DNA from: Cynocephalus volans
Taxonomy: Eukaryota > Chordata > Mammalia > Dermoptera > Cynocephalidae
DNA: 64,000 nucleotides
Direction of reading: 5' to 3'
Assembly (NCBI RefSeq): GCF_027409185.1
Contig: NC_084462.1
Coordinates: 86,476,179 to 86,540,178, forward strand
The position numbers and the translations under genes are program-made. This document shows positions 44,476 to 58,605 of this stretch, one piece after another (the stretch's first letter is position 1; each line of letters begins with the position of its first letter). The notes beneath the pieces are model-generated. The model saw nothing but the letters and a program-made list of their open reading frames with translations. It had not been told where the DNA came from and searched no databases.

Positions 44476-45644
44476 CACAAGTCAAAGAATTGTGACTGAT
44501 AACGCTATAGATTGTCCTGACGAACCCAACAAGAGACAAGATAGTGGCATCAATGCCTGGAAGACCCCAGCTGGTTTGGTTGGAGAAGCAGTATCCTACA
44601 GAATACGTCTGGCAGCTGACTAAAAAATAACAGGAAAGAGATAGCTTATTACTATGTGTTGCAGGTACGTTTGTGGACAGCTAGCTAAAAACGACACTCC
44701 TCCCTGCCTTCCGCCCCCATCAACAAGGGTTGACTCCCAGCAGCAGTGTTTCCTCAACACAGCCCTGCCACCTGAACTAGGGATGGGCTAATATGAGTAT
44801 GATTTCCTTTCAAAGAAACTTTGAATTGGGAGAGAGAAATAGAGTAATGGACAGACAAAAGAATTCTATGTAACTGGAACAGTTACGTTTAAAGCTGGAG
44901 CTATGAGCAGCCATCTTCGGCCGGCCATTTGGATCAGGAAACCCAGGTGGCTGAGAAAGAACGAAGCAGATATAAGAAGCAGAGTTCTCCCTGGGCTGCT
45001 AGTGCACCTCCACCCCTAGCCTGGATCTGGTTCTTCCTGAGACCCAGTTCTTGAGCTCCCTGAGTCACCCTTGAATCCTGATAAATTTCCCCTTTTTGCA
45101 AAGGCTAGCATAAGATGGTTTCTGTTGCCAAAGATCCTTAACTAGACATATGATCAAGACCTGGCTCATTTGACAAGGTTGCGATTAACAGGGATAGTGC
45201 AGAGGTAGTTGAAAAACAAACTGCACTGCACTGCCTTAACTGGGTCATGAACATATTGTGCAATCCCAACAGGTACAGTCATTCCAACGAGGAGAACAGG
45301 GAAACAGTCAAGCAGCTGACTCAGGAGCAATACAATCATTAACCTAAATTGCACCTACATTTGACAGTGCAATTAAGGATAATAAACCGGCTGGACCAGA
45401 CTCACATTTTCTGAGAATTTCTAACTGCTCTTGAGACTGCAACTTAGAGCTTGCCTGTTTTGTATATTCATACAAAATGTTATATATTCCCCTGTGAAAA
45501 TTATACAAAGTTTGAGAACTATGAATATTGTAACTTCACACAAAAACTAATAAGCAAACCCCAGAGCTATCAATACAGCCTCACTGCTCTAATGCTCCAT
45601 CAATCCACAAGGAATTTAGAAAACAGTAGTCATTATCTTCCTTC
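44476..45644. other. Intergenic, nothing recognised
   Basis: 44600-45150 contains an unassigned probable repeat (AGCCATCTTCGGCCGGCCAT). No gene supported. Confidence 0.35.
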
Positions 45645-46300
45645 GTGCCCTCATTCATTCAATAAATATCGAGTACTTACTATGTGCCAAGCACTCTTAC
45701 AGACTGGGGATATAGCAGTGAACAGAACAAAGTCATTCAAGGAGCTCTTCCTTAAGGAGCTTATATTCTAAGTAGAGGGACAAAAGACATCTGTCTATAA
45801 GAAAGGATATGACATATTGGTGGTTATGTCAAGGGAAGAAAAATCAAACAAAGCAGGGGCATAGGAGTGATGGGATGGGTGCTATTTTACATGGTCAGTC
45901 ATAGCCTCTGCAATAAGGTTAACACTTGAACAGACTTCTAGGGAGGAAAGGAGAGAGTGATGCAGCTCTCCAGGCCAGATTTCCAGGCAGAAAGAAGAGC
46001 AGGTAAACACCCTAAGGTGAGAGCAAGTGTGGGCTGGTGTGGCTGGAGCCATGTGAGCTCAGGAAAGAGTAGTGGAGAGGTGCCTTATAAGCCTTGGGAA
46101 AGACTGGCATTTACTCTGAGCGGGGGAGTCATTCAGATTTTCAGTAACTAGAGAAGTGATATGGTCTGACTTAGGACTTAAAAGGATCACTCTGGCTACT
46201 GTATTGAGAATAAAGTGTAGGGTGGCCAGGGAAGTAGCAGGATGAGCAGTTAGCAGGCTATTGCCATAGTCCTGCAGATACATGATGGTGGATTAGATCA
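45645..46300. repeat. Ancient repeat, L2-like family
   Basis: CATTCATTCAATAAATATCG, TACTTACTATGTGCCAAGCA, GGAGCTTATATTCTAAGTAG, then GGGATGGGTGCTATTTTACA and a GGTCTGACTTAGGACTTAAA end. The longest copy of the family in the window. L2 naming is tentative. Confidence 0.5.
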
Positions 46301-46744
46301 CACGGTAGCTGTGGAGATGGTGCAAAGCAGTCAGGTAATGGACATTGCCACAGGATTCATTGATGGATTGGATGTTGGTTTTCAGAAAAAGGAGAGTAAA
46401 ATGACTCCAGGGCTTTTGGCTTCCAAATGAAGATGCTTGTTGCGGGGAGCAATGCAGACCACTCACAGCAAACAAAGGAAGTGGACATGAACTCGGTCTA
46501 GTCTTTAGGGATCTTAGAGCTACCCAAGCTGAATTGGTTCAGGCAAGAGCCTGCACTGGTGAGAAAGGACCAAAAACTGGAGCCAAGAGTTAGGTACAGC
46601 TGATGAGCGGTATGGATAGAGTAGAAGGCCATCTGTAGGTCAAAGCCAGAAATTAAGACACAATACTGAAGCCAAAGTCAAGGTCAGAATGCAGTATTTC
46701 AGTCCAATTTGGGAGGCATAGGCAATAATTCAAACAGGACAAAG

Positions 46745-46965
46745 TCAATGATAACTTAGTGAATACCAGGCATCATGCGAAAAAAACTTTGTGTACAATA
46801 TCTCATTTAGTCCTTACAACCAACCTGTGAATTAGGTATCATTAGCCCTATTTTATAAATGAGGAAAACCAAGAGACTGAATAACTTACACAAGGCAACA
46901 AAGCTGGTAAGCAGTAGAATGCAGTTTTATGCTTAGTGTAGATATGACTTTGAAGCATGTCTGCT
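46745..46965. repeat. MIR/MIR3-like repeat
   Basis: ACAATATCTCATTTAGTCCT, CTATTTTATAAATGAGGAAA and AGAGACTGAATAACTTACAC are MIR core words in the antisense-type order. Confidence 0.65.
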
Positions 46966-48689
46966 TAAGCACTGTGCAATCCTGCAAGGTTCAAGGTCTG
47001 AGCTGACAGCTGAAGTTACCTCAGAGGTTCAAGTCTGGTGGATGTGGGAGTGGTAACCACAAATGCAAGCAGAGTCCAAGTGTATAGACATGGATCCAAG
47101 TTTGTGGTTTAAGTTGAACATGAAGAAGCAGGCTTGGACTGGGGTTTGAACCAGGAGACCAGGAGCAGTGTCTCAGATCTGGAGCCAGCATCCACACTTT
47201 CCCAACTGCAGCAGCACCAAGAGTTAGGCAGGGCATTGCAGATACTGACAATTGTAATGGAAGGTAAGTATTTTGCTTAACTAGGTTTGTTACTCCACTA
47301 CTGCATTACACCAAGGCAGCAAAGATAAACATGCAAATCCAGTTGGATTTCCTTGTTAGACCTTTGCATTATAACTGAGATAGTGCTCTGACAAGGATGA
47401 TCGAAAACCCTTCCTTTCTGTAAGATATTTTTTACGTACCAGACATTGCAAGAGCCTACAAAGATCCTTCTCTTCACATGGCTTATTTAAGGAGACTGCC
47501 CCAGGCCCTATGAGGAAAGAGCTGCTCTTTCAAAGGTAAACAACCCTGGGGTTCCAAGTTTTGCTTCTTTTTCCTCTACCAGTCAACTGGTAAGGGCGCA
47601 CTGAACACAAAATGTCATTCTCAAAATGCTTAAAAGGCACATTAGTGCACCCAGTCCAATGCAGGTATTATAGAAATAAGATCTATAAGCAGCATATCCT
47701 GGCAAGGGCTACACATTGATATTATAATAGGTCAGGATTTAACAACATTTTCCTCCACAGAAGATGTTCCAAGTAGACTGTATTGTCAGGCTCAAGTAAT
47801 ATGCGTTTTCTAGTTAACGAACTGAAGCTCGTGGAGATTAAATGACGCCCAAATGATGGAAAGTAAATCAGTGGTGAAACTGGTTCCAGGACTTAGATGT
47901 CCAGATTCCTAGTTCAGTCCTTTTTCTTCTCTACTTAGAAGATTCTAGGATCCCTGTACAGGGCAGCCACCAAAAAAACCCAACAAACAAACAAACAAAA
48001 ACTATGCCTGAATAGGGAATCATAACATGAATAGGCCTAGGGTAAAACTCCAGTTGGCTAATATTGTATAGGTGGTAGACCTATTGAGGGTAGAGCCTCC
48101 ATTGGCTTTGAATTCAATAGTAGATGGGAAGTGAAAAGGCTGAGATTAGGCAGTGAGCAGTTCAGTCAGTTCATCAGTCTACCTGATGACCAGTAATTAA
48201 ATGTGTTCTAATATATACCACAGCACCTGATGGAAAACAGTTATTTTAAAATAAAATAATTTTGTAAGGAACAATATACTGTGCAGAAGGTCTTTAACCT
48301 AGAAGCAAAGGTTATTACCCTATGTTGGGTTTTATTTTGAAAACACTATTTGATTCATGATGCTCTACTTTTGCTGGTTAGAAATGGGCCTCTGTGAAAA
48401 TTATATAATTGGTTCAGCCTTTAAGATTTAAACCTCCCTGTTCCCGAGCTACAATAGAAAATAAGGAAGAACAGGAAATAAGAAACAAGACAATCTCATC
48501 ACTGAAGTGACTACGTGAGGATCCCTAAGGTGTAGTCATGATTTTCTGTCATGCAGTTGTTCAGAATTAAAAATTCCGTTTTGTTTTTTAATATCTTCTT
48601 TTTTGTTGTCTGCCTGTTCCATCTCTGTAGCCAGAGTTTATTAAAAGCAACAGAATTAAAAATTCTGATTACTACTGTAGTTAAAGTAA
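46966..48689. other. Intergenic, nothing firm
   Basis: Contains a possible 5'-truncated SINE end at 47950-47999 (GGATCCCTGTACAGGGCAGC then CACC and A-rich). No gene supported. Confidence 0.4.
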
Positions 48690-51175
48690 ACTGAACACAG
48701 CAAGGCTGGTAAGACTCACTGAATGGAAATGATCTGGTTTCTTGTTTGGGAGGATGTGGATGAACAGGAACTCATACACATTGCTCACAGGAGCGTGAAT
48801 CGGTACAACGACTTCTGGACAGCAATATGTCATCTCATACACTTGAATATATGCATTCTTTATGACTGAACAAGTCTAGATATTTATCCTAAAGACACTC
48901 CTACATATGTTCACAAGAATTCTGACTGCAAAGGTGCTTGCAGAAGCAAAGTTTTGGAAAATGACATTTAAAAGATGGATAAGTACATCATGACATAGCA
49001 ATCAAAATGAAACTAAAGCTACATGTATCCATGTAGTTAAATTTCAGAGACATGAGTAAAAATGCAAGTTGCAAACAGATATGAACAAAATGCCATGAGA
49101 TTTTAAAACATACAAAATAATACATGTTTACAAAATCATAGACGAAGCATACATAAATGGAGTTCTTCAACTTGAAAGGATGCAGACAGCAACATGAAAG
49201 CATACAAAAATATATAATGCTTTCTGGTAAAGGTATATATATATACAAATACAGAATACTGTAATAGTAGTGTGTAATCACTTTTAATTCAGGTATAGAA
49301 TTTACAAGATAACAGTTTTATAGTTGTAAGGTTTTTTTATACTATTGATACAAAATATAAGAAGATGTAATTTCTGACATTAATAACATGGGGGGGATGT
49401 AAGGGAGTAGTTTTTGCATAAGGTTGAAATTGCTATCAGTTTAAAATAGATTATTATAACCATAAGATGTTTTATGTAATCCCCATGGTAACTACAGACA
49501 AAATACCTATAGAAGATGCTCAAAAGAAAATGAGAAGGGAATCAAGCACATCAAAAAAAAAAAGACAGGCAACAAGAGAAAAAGTGGGACAAAATACAAG
49601 ACAAACAGAAAATGAACAAAATGGTGACAGTAAGCCCTTTCCCATAAGTAAGTCTTTTTAAATGTAAATGAATTAAAATTCTCAGTCTAAAAAAACCCTA
49701 AGATCCAACTACATGCTGTCCACAGAGACTCATTTTAGATATAAGGACATACATCGTCTGAAAATGAAAAGATGGAAACACATATTCCATGCAAATGGCA
49801 ACCATTAAGAAAGCAGGGGTGACCATACCTATATCAGAGAAAATAGACAAAAACTGTCACAAGAGGCAAAGGAGGACATATAACAGAGAACCCAGAAATA
49901 AACTCTCAAGTATATTGTCAAATGATCTTCAACAAAGGTGTCAAGGCTAAAGACAGTCTCTTCAACAAATGGTGTTAGGAAAACTGGATAGCCACATGCA
50001 AAAGAATGAAGTCAGACCCTTACCTTATACTGTATACAAAAATTAACTCAAAATAAAGATCTAAGCATAAGAACTGAAACTACAGAACTCTTACAACAAA
50101 AGAGCAAAGCTTCATAACATTGGATTTGGCAGTGATTTCTTGGATATGACACCAAAAGCACAGGTAACAAAAGCAAAAATAAACAAATGGGATTGCATCA
50201 AATTAAAAAACTTCTGTGCAGCAAAGGAAAAAACCAATGAGTGAAATGAACGAGGTAAAAAAGCAACCTACAAATGGGAGAAAATATCTGCAAACCATGT
50301 ATCTGATAAGCAGTTAATATCCAGAATATATAAAGAACTCCTACAACTCAATCATAATACAATCCAATTAAAAAATGGGCAAAGGACTTGAAAAGACATT
50401 TCTCCAAAGAAGATACACAAATGGTCAACAAACAGGAGAAGATGCTCAGTATCACTAATCATCAGGGAAATGAAAACCAAACCCACAATATCATCTCACA
50501 CCTTAGTATAGCCACTGTAAAACAAACAAACAAAAAAACCCCAGAAAATAACAAGTGTTGGTGAGGATGTGGAGAAATTTGAACCCTTGTGCACTGTTGA
50601 TGGGAATGTAAAATAGTGCAGTTACTATGCAAAACAATATGGCTGTTCCCTAAAAAAAAATTAAAACTAGAATTACCATATGACCCAGCAATCCTAATTC
50701 TGGGTATATATCAACAAGAATTAAAAACAGGCTCTTGAACAGACATTTACACACCCATGTTCACTGCAGCACTAGTCACAACAGCCAAGAGGTGGAAGCA
50801 ATGAAATTGCCCATCAATTGAATAAAGATGTGGCAGATACATGGAATTTGGAATATTATTTAGCCTTGAAAAAAGAAAATTCTATCATATGCTACAACAT
50901 GAATGCAACTTCAGGACATTATTCTAAGTGAAATTAGACAGTCGCAAAAAGACAAATGCATGATTCCACATTTATACAAAGTATCTAAAAAAATCAAACT
51001 CTTCGAAAGTAGATGGTGGTCTGGTGGCCAGGGGCTGGGGGAGAGGGTAAAGGAGAGTTGTTCAATGAAGCAAGATGAAGTCCTAGAAATTTGTTGTACC
51101 ACCATGTGCATATAGTTAACACTACTGCACACTTAAAAGTGGTTAAGATGATAAATTTTGTTTTTAACTATTATT
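48690..51175 (+). mobile_element. Old L1 sequence, sense, internally deleted
   Basis: 48690-49300 resembles HAL1/L1M. 49690-49870 (CTACATGCTGTCCACAGAGA, AAGAAAGCAGGGGTGACCAT) and 49890-51160 (AACAAATGGTGTTAGGAAAA, GGATTGCATCAAATTAAAAA, ATGGGCAAAGGACTTGAAAA, ACCATATGACCCAGCAATCC, CACACTTAAAAGTGGTTAAG) are the ORF2 3' half and 3' UTR of an ancestral eutherian L1. Frames are broken. Confidence 0.8.
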
Positions 51176-51177
51176 TT

Positions 51178-51273
51178 TTTTTAATTTGGTGGCTGCCTGG
51201 TAAGGGGATCTGAACTCTTGACATTGTTGTTATTAGGCTGCACTCTAAACAGCTGAACTAATGGGCCAGCCAC
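51178..51273 (-). mobile_element. CYN-like SINE monomer, antisense, diverged
   Basis: TTAATTTGGTGGCTGCCTGG, GGGGATCTGAACTCTTGAC (B box reversed), TTATTAGGCTGCACTC and ATGGGCCAGCC. Attached to the tail of the L1. Confidence 0.75.
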
Positions 51274-51567
51274 AAAATTATTTTTAAAAATTAGATGCAT
51301 ACCTTGGTGTTGGCAGTTCATTGCCCACTAATAGTAAGCTAATAATGCCCTTTGCCCCTATTGTAGTTCTAATTTCCTAAGCTCAGGTTACCTTTCTAGA
51401 AGAACCTTAAACACTAACATTTCCTCAAAAAGTGTATCATCTTCATTACCCTACAAAGAAGACATTTAGGTTGCAGGGATGGGGAGGGGGACAATAAATG
51501 GCAAACATTTTATTGGAAACTGGCTTTATAACTTAATACCCGTCCTGGGACCCCCCTAAAGCAGGCA

Positions 51568-51718
51568 TTTTTTTTTTTTTTTTTTTTGTCGTTTTTTTTC
51601 ATGACCGGCACTCAGCCAATGAGTGCACTGGTCAGTCCTATATAGGATCCGAACCCGCGGCGGGAGCGTCGCCGCGCTGCCAGCGCCGCACTCTACCAAG
51701 TGCGCCACGGGCTCGGCC
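51568..51718 (-). mobile_element. CYN-like SINE, GC-hairpin subtype, antisense
   Basis: A 20-base T-run, TTTTTTCATGACCGGCACTC, CTATATAGGATCCGAACCCG, GGGAGCGTCGCCGCGCTGCC and GCGCCACGGGCTCGGCC. TAAAGCAGGCAT / TAAGCAGGCAT flank it. Confidence 0.92.
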
Positions 51719-52477
51719 TAAGCAGGCATATTTGATATGCAAGGTTTCAAAGTACTTACATTCTACCTTCCCTCTTTGATGGTTTTAAAAACTCAAAACA
51801 AAGTTAACAATAGACCATTATGTATATATTATGTATATAGCCATGAAGCAGCCAAAGTTGACAGTGATAAATGTGGATTAAATCCAGGAGCAAATTTCCC
51901 AGTAAGAAGGTAAGTTCTAGGCCTCCCTCAGGTGAGACAGCATTTTAGATTCAACGCTAATCATCAGAATGAATTTAGATTAGCAAAAATGTTCATAATG
52001 GAGCAAATGTCTGCTGTCCATTTGCTTCCCTTGCTTCCTGTTAGTCTGACACTCAAGAGACTCAAAGCCTCTGACTCACCATCCCACCCAGCTCCAACCA
52101 TAAGTAATCCCATTTTTCCCAAATCTCATTTCTTTCCCACATCTCCCCTCTCTCCACACAAATCAATTCTCTCATTACTGTATGTCAGAGCTTGCCTTTT
52201 TAAGGTAATTTGAGTGTATGTTTCAGTTTACTCATACATGTTATATACTCATCCAGAAAATATCTAGATTTTAAAGCTTTGTGAATTCAGATGACATCAT
52301 TGAATAGGTCATTGGGAAGGTAGAAGTCCAAATACTAACAGAATTGGTGTACAGAACAAGGATAAAAGACAGACAAAAAAAGAGAGGCTAAAGGAAAAAT
52401 GGTTTTATATTTTAGAGAGGTAGTAAGTTTTTGAGTGAAGGAAAGATGATGTACTCGTATTGTAGAGCAAACACATT
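51719..52477. other. Intergenic, nothing recognised
   Basis: AT-rich sequence without supportable features, upstream of the RPL17 retrocopy. I see no obvious CpG-rich promoter for it. Confidence 0.45.
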
Positions 52478-53145
<668 letters not shown>

Positions 53146-53511
53146 TAGTATAGTTCAAAGCTTCCACACATTTTTTATAAGTTTTGAAATATATAAAAAC
53201 TTATTCTATTTTAATGTGTGAAGGAAGTCAACAGAAGGTTTTTTTCTGTGGAGACAAAACCTTTTTCTTCTCAGCCTTTTAAACTGTTTAGTTATACCCA
53301 GAATTCAAACACGCTGGAAAGGGGAACTCAAGATTATAGTAGTAATTTTCATTACCTAAAGAGTCAAACAGGAGCCAGATTTGCTGGCCATGTTTTATTT
53401 ATCCTTTTTCTTCAAACAGGATAACCAAAGATACAGACAGTATTCAATAAAATAAAACAGATGAAACAAATTCTAAGAGACTGTGATGCCACATGCTACA
53501 TTTAACCTAAT
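53146..53511. other. Short spacer between RPL17 retrocopy and MAPK6 3' end
   Basis: AT-rich, unassigned. Additional minus-strand AATAAA signals (TTTATT at about 53394-53400) could serve as a distal MAPK6 polyadenylation site. Confidence 0.4.
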
Positions 53512-54626
53512 TTTATTCATGCTTGCCTTGGGATGGGGAACAGATCATTCAGTAAAAACATACAGTAAAAACAAAATGTCTTATCATGTACGACTTTTAA
53601 ACTACAATAATGATGTACCTTAATTACTTTCATGCACACAAGTCTAACATTACCTTTTTTAAAAAATAAACACAATTAAGACTTCTAGGAGCATTTTATA
53701 ATAAAGTAATTCCTAATTTTTCTTTGTAGATAGATCAAGCACCTCCAAAATACAAATTCCTATACACAGTGAGCACTTTACTTAAAACGAACACTTAAGT
53801 AAATTAAGTACATGGACAGCCTTGGGATAAGCTGACATTATGTATTCAGCTAGGTAGGCAACAAACCATAGTGCCAAATGGAAAAAGTGTACTTGCAAAT
53901 AAATTTTAAAAACTAAGTTAACTTCTTTTATAATTAAATACAGAAAATATACTGATTTGCTAAAATAAATAAGATGTGATGTATTAACACTTCACTATAA
54001 AGAATGCATACCAGAACATTTATAAACAGTGAATGAGTCTTATTAAGAAGTTTACTACAATAGATGCTGGCTAAATAGAAGTGCGTACTGTGAAGCACTA
54101 TGGGTGGTATATGTTTTGCCACATACTTTTGTTACCTTGAGGTAGATAACACATGTGTACCAAATTCGGCATTCATTTTCAGTTGCTGCTGGTATCATGT
54201 GTTTTAAGAAATGTGAACAGTATGAAAAACTTGAAAATACTCATGAATGAAAAATGTTTTAGGAAAAAAATAGATATTTTCATGCAGTTATGTACAGTCT
54301 CACTGTGTAAATTTCAAGGCAAGATTTGTTTCCTGTAAAACAGATCATTGTTCTATGAGAGAATGTTTACTTGTCTTAGTGCATTTCTTTTGTCTTCTCC
54401 TGCATTGCATTATTTTGCTCTATTCTTTGTGTGTGCAAACGACATGCCAGTTAAAATGAAAACTATCTCACATGTAGAAAAAAAGTCTGGATTTTAAAAA
54501 TCGAGAATAAAATCCTTACCAAATGACATCATCTGATTCAAGTAAAAAATGACTTAAACACTAGTTTTAAAAAAAAAAGACAATACATTTCATGAAGACT
54601 ACAAAGAGAAATGTCTGCTGAGTGTT
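53512..54626 (-). other. MAPK6: MAPK6 3' UTR (end inferred)
   Basis: AT-rich, repeat-free sequence directly after the MAPK6 stop. On the minus strand an AATAAA hexamer lies at 53517-53512 in the context CATGAATAAAATTAGG. I take this as the likely cleavage signal, giving a 3' UTR near 1.1 kb. The absence of any transposon over this stretch, unlike everything around it, is consistent with functional constraint. The true end could lie elsewhere. Confidence 0.6.
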
Positions 54627-55728
54627 TTAGTTCAGATGTTTCAGAATGCTGCTGTATGTTTTATGAGGAATTTGAGGGGAGGATTTCATAGCAGAAGGTG
54701 TTAATGTGGCCTGTATTGACTTAAGTGGTGACCCAACTGGACTGTGAAACTGTGGGATGCCTATAGATTCAAGCTGCTTGTTAAAGAGGAACTCCCCACT
54801 GTTGTTCAGAAATCCTTCCTCATTTCCTCTCTCCCCCAGCTTCCCATCCTCTACTGGCTCAGTTTCTAGCATTTCAGTATCTTCTTTTCTGCTAAAGAAC
54901 TTGTCCAAGTAACTGGTATAAGTGTTTTCCTTCTCAATTTGTTCATCCTTCCTTACCTCACAACAAAACTGATTGATGAGAAAACAGTCCTCCCCACTGC
55001 TCACAAACTGGCTATCCCAAGAAGATTGGTACAACGCTTCTAACTGAGCCAAATTGGCCATTCCTTTTTCCTGTTTTTCTTGGCTTACTGATTTTGATAT
55101 CAAACTTTTCAATTCTAGTTGGGACACTGAGCTATTCAAGTCATTTAATTTATCAACAACATCAGTAGGCTCGTGCTGTGAACTAAGTTGAATAGTTCCT
55201 GCAATAAAGGAATCAAAATCAAATCCCTGATTCTTTTCCCTTTCTTTTTCAACCAGTTGCTGTGATGCTTCCTCTAGAGCTATCTGGGCTTTAACCAATC
55301 CATTCCTTTCACATTTTGACTTGCCTTTCTTATCAGACTTTTCTTTGCTTTGTTCTTTCCAATTAGAAAGATCTATAATAAGCTTGGGTTCATAATAATG
55401 GTTAACTTCACTCTCCCTCCAAACTAAGTTATCTAAATATGATGATGACCTCATTTTGTAGTTACAAGTATGGCTACACTCCAGATCACAATATTTGTTT
55501 TCATGATGATCTGGGTACTGCCAACAAGGCTCAGTAGAGTAACTGGTATCAAAAGCAGGATCCTCCAGGTACTTTTCTCGATCTCCATCCAAATATTTTC
55601 GAGGGTCAACTTGTACTTCTTCTTCATCAGTGACATCAGACAGAGCTCTTGGGTCAAGCTGCACTTCATCAATATCAAAGTTGTTATGTATAGGCCAATC
55701 ATGCTCTGAAAACTGACAATCATGATAC
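54627..55728 (-). CDS. MAPK6: MAPK6 (ERK3), last coding exon: C-terminal extension
   Basis: An atypical MAP kinase that signals through MK5 and is controlled by rapid turnover. This exon encodes 366 residues (about 356-721) of the long C-terminal extension, starting YHDCQFSEHDW and ending YSSILKHLN, stop TAA at 54627-54629. The acceptor TTTTTTCAG|G (ag at 55730-55729) joins the previous donor so that AG|G makes an Arg codon. The proline-directed sites reported as CDK1 targets at the end (SPVGSP, TLTPS and KSSP, human S684, S688, T698, S705) are all present. The frame is open throughout with a total length equal to human (721), so this copy is functional by all visible criteria. Confidence 0.97.
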
Positions 55729-56584
55729 CTGAAAAAATTAATACATTAGTGTTACTCCATGATTTCATTTTCAAATTCACCTATCGCCTTTTATGTGAAA
55801 GCACTATGTTAGGTCTTTAAGGGGATAACAGGAGAGTAAACCATGAATCTTCCCTGCCCTACCAGAACATATAATCTTAACAGATAAGTATACCTGTTAT
55901 TATACTTAGGGGGCCTATGAGGCAATACTTGGTAATTGCCAATGGAGCATATAATTTCATGAGAAACTCTTGAGTTCTCACTTATTTCTACTTTTCTCTA
56001 GTCTATTTTTCATCCACCACAAACACAACTGTAGATAAATATCTGGGTGACTGGCATATCTGTAGTTCAACTCCAGCAGTTTCACACAGACAAAAAACAC
56101 TTTATGGCCACAAAATACAGATCTCTAATCTGAATCAGGTACTTTACAAATTTTCACACTACTAGTAATAAGGCAGACTAAAAGAGAGGAAGTTTTCCTG
56201 GAATGCATCACCATGAATAGGAAAAAAGTCTCTTCATGTATATGTGCTACTGAATGTGGTATCCTCTCACACATCACAACAAGGTGACTACACCATGCCC
56301 AAGTAGAGGCAGATTGAGACATACACATGAAAATGACTGGGGGATGGGGAGCAGGGAACAGAAAATAGATAACTGAGTATAACAGAAAATACAGAGGTTA
56401 GAAGATGTTTGGATATGTGTGAAAGAACTGTATTTGGGGGTAGAAATGGGCATGTGGAGAAAAAAATGTGGTTGGCACATGTGTATAAACACACAAATAC
56501 CTCAACACTGAAACAATGAACTACTTCTTTAACAATCATTTCTTTTTAGACACAGAAATATATGAAATCTTAAACACTGTCATT

Positions 56585-56700
56585 AATGACTCGTAAACCT
56601 GGCCACACATCAAAATCACCTGAAGACTTTAAATAATATGCTACCACCCTACTTTGAAGCAGAATTATATCTACACTTCCCCAGAAATTTAGAAATCCTG
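56585..56700 (+). mobile_element. MER5-type remnant in MAPK6 intron
   Basis: CACATCAAAATCACCTGAAG...CAGAATTATATCTACACTTC follows the MER5 order. Diverged. Confidence 0.6.
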
Positions 56701-57047
56701 AAAGGAGGCTGAGGGAAGAAATTATTTCACTTTAATGTACAATGTTATCCATTTTGATGTTTCATATCTGTTTAGACTAAAAACATTCCTTTTACTGAGC
56801 TTATGTTAAGATCCCAAAATTAATTTTATGTCATCAGAAAAACATATTCAAATACTGCATATACCATGAGTCAAAAATAATTTGTCCTAAGACATAACTG
56901 ATACAGTAAAGATCTAAGACACTATGGAGATACCTTATTAGATAAGATTAAGTCTTGTCATCAACATCTTAAAAAAAATATTGTGACATTCATAGAAGCA
57001 ATAGTTTACAATAGCTCAGACCTCCAAACTTCAAGCCCTCACATTTA

Positions 57048-57150
57048 TTTTTATTTATTGTTTTGGTGGCTGGCCAGTGTGGGGGTCCAAACCCTTGACC
57101 TTGGTGTTATCAGTACCATGCTCTCCCAAGTAAGCTAACTGGCCAGCCCC
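57048..57150 (-). mobile_element. CYN-like SINE monomer, antisense, in MAPK6 intron
   Basis: TTTTGGTGGCTGGCCAGTGT, GGTCCAAACCCTTGACCTTG, GGTGTTATCAGTACC and AGCTAACTGGCCAGCCCC. AAGCCCTCACATTTA is duplicated exactly at 57033-57047 and 57151-57165. In sense with MAPK6 transcription. Confidence 0.92.
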
Positions 57151-57448
57151 AAGCCCTCACATTTACAGGACCTTATAATTTTACTAACCTTCATGACTTT
57201 GACAATGCTTCAAAGTAGCATTAAACTTTCCCATTATGTATCTCCTAACCAGTAACTTATTAAATATTTAAATTGCATAAAGGCTATTTAAAGATATTAA
57301 TAAGTTTAACAGAAACCCAAAGAGACCATTACTAAATTTGTAAAACTTCTGCACTGTCTTATCATATATAATTTAAAAATAATACTCATTGCATTATGGT
57401 TCACTGAAAATTCAATAAATGATATTTTTCTGATTTAGGATCAATTTA

Positions 57449-57691
<243 letters not shown>

Positions 57692-58045
57692 TTATCTTTA
57701 GAAAAACTGAAAATGTTGGTCTCATTTACTTAAATGACCAGCTAAGTGATTACCGTAATCACTTCATACTACGCAATAGGAACATAGCATCTTAACTGTA
57801 CTAAGAGGTCCACCAATTCATAAAGAGGAAAAAAAGAACTACTCAATTAAAAAGTTAATTTAAGTTTTGTCAGAGAAATAAAACTAACCTGATTTACAGA
57901 TCGAAAAAAAATCTATTCAATCAACACAGCAAATATTTGAAATGTACCCCAGTCTCATTATTATGGCCAGTTATAAAGAAAAAGAGGATATATCAACTTA
58001 AACCATATGAAGCTGCTATTTTTGTCAGTCAAAAATGGCCAGATA

Positions 58046-58356
58046 GGGTAAGTCCCCTTTTATCCACGGTTTCAGTTACCCTCGGTCAACTGTGGTTCAA
58101 AAATATTACAGTATTTTTAAGAAAGAGAGACCAAGAGCACAGTCACATAATTTTTATTACAGTACGCTGACTACCCTTTATTGTTAATCTCTTACTGTGC
58201 CTAACGTATAAATTAAACTTTATCATAGCTCTGTATGTATAGAAAAAAATATAGTATATGTTAGGGTTCACAGTATAGGGTTCAGTACTATCCATGGTTT
58301 CAGGCATCCACTGTGGGTCGTGGAACGTATCCCCAGCAGATAAGGGTGGACTACTG
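58046..58356 (+). mobile_element. Tigger/MER2-like DNA transposon, internally deleted
   Basis: GGTAAGTCCCCTTTTATCCA, CGGTTTCAGTTACCCTCGGT...CCATGGTTTCAGGCATCCAC...CAGATAAGGGTGGACTACTG: the two ends are inverted relatives, and TA lies at 58044-58045 and 58357-58358. Pogo-class MITE by recognition. Confidence 0.8.
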
Positions 58357-58379
58357 TAACAGCAATTTCACATAGCTCA

Positions 58380-58605
58380 ACCTAATACAAAGGTCTTAAC
58401 TCCAACTCTGCAACTCACTAGCTTAACTGAATTACTAGCTATGTAGTGCTAGATGGACTACTTAAACTTGCTGAACTTCAGTTTCTTCATGTATAAAATG
58501 GATATATACTTATTTTATAATGTATAAAAATTAAATGCAAATATCTTATTAGGTATAAAAATTAAATACAAAGCATAGTGTCTGGTGCTTAATAAAAGCC
58601 CTTTC
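58380..58605 (+). repeat. MIR SINE in MAPK6 intron
   Basis: ACTCTGCAACTCACTAGCTT, TTCAGTTTCTTCATGTATAA, AAATGGATATATAC and CATAGTGTCTGGTGCTTAAT follow MIR core order with an internal duplication-like AT-rich stretch. Confidence 0.65.
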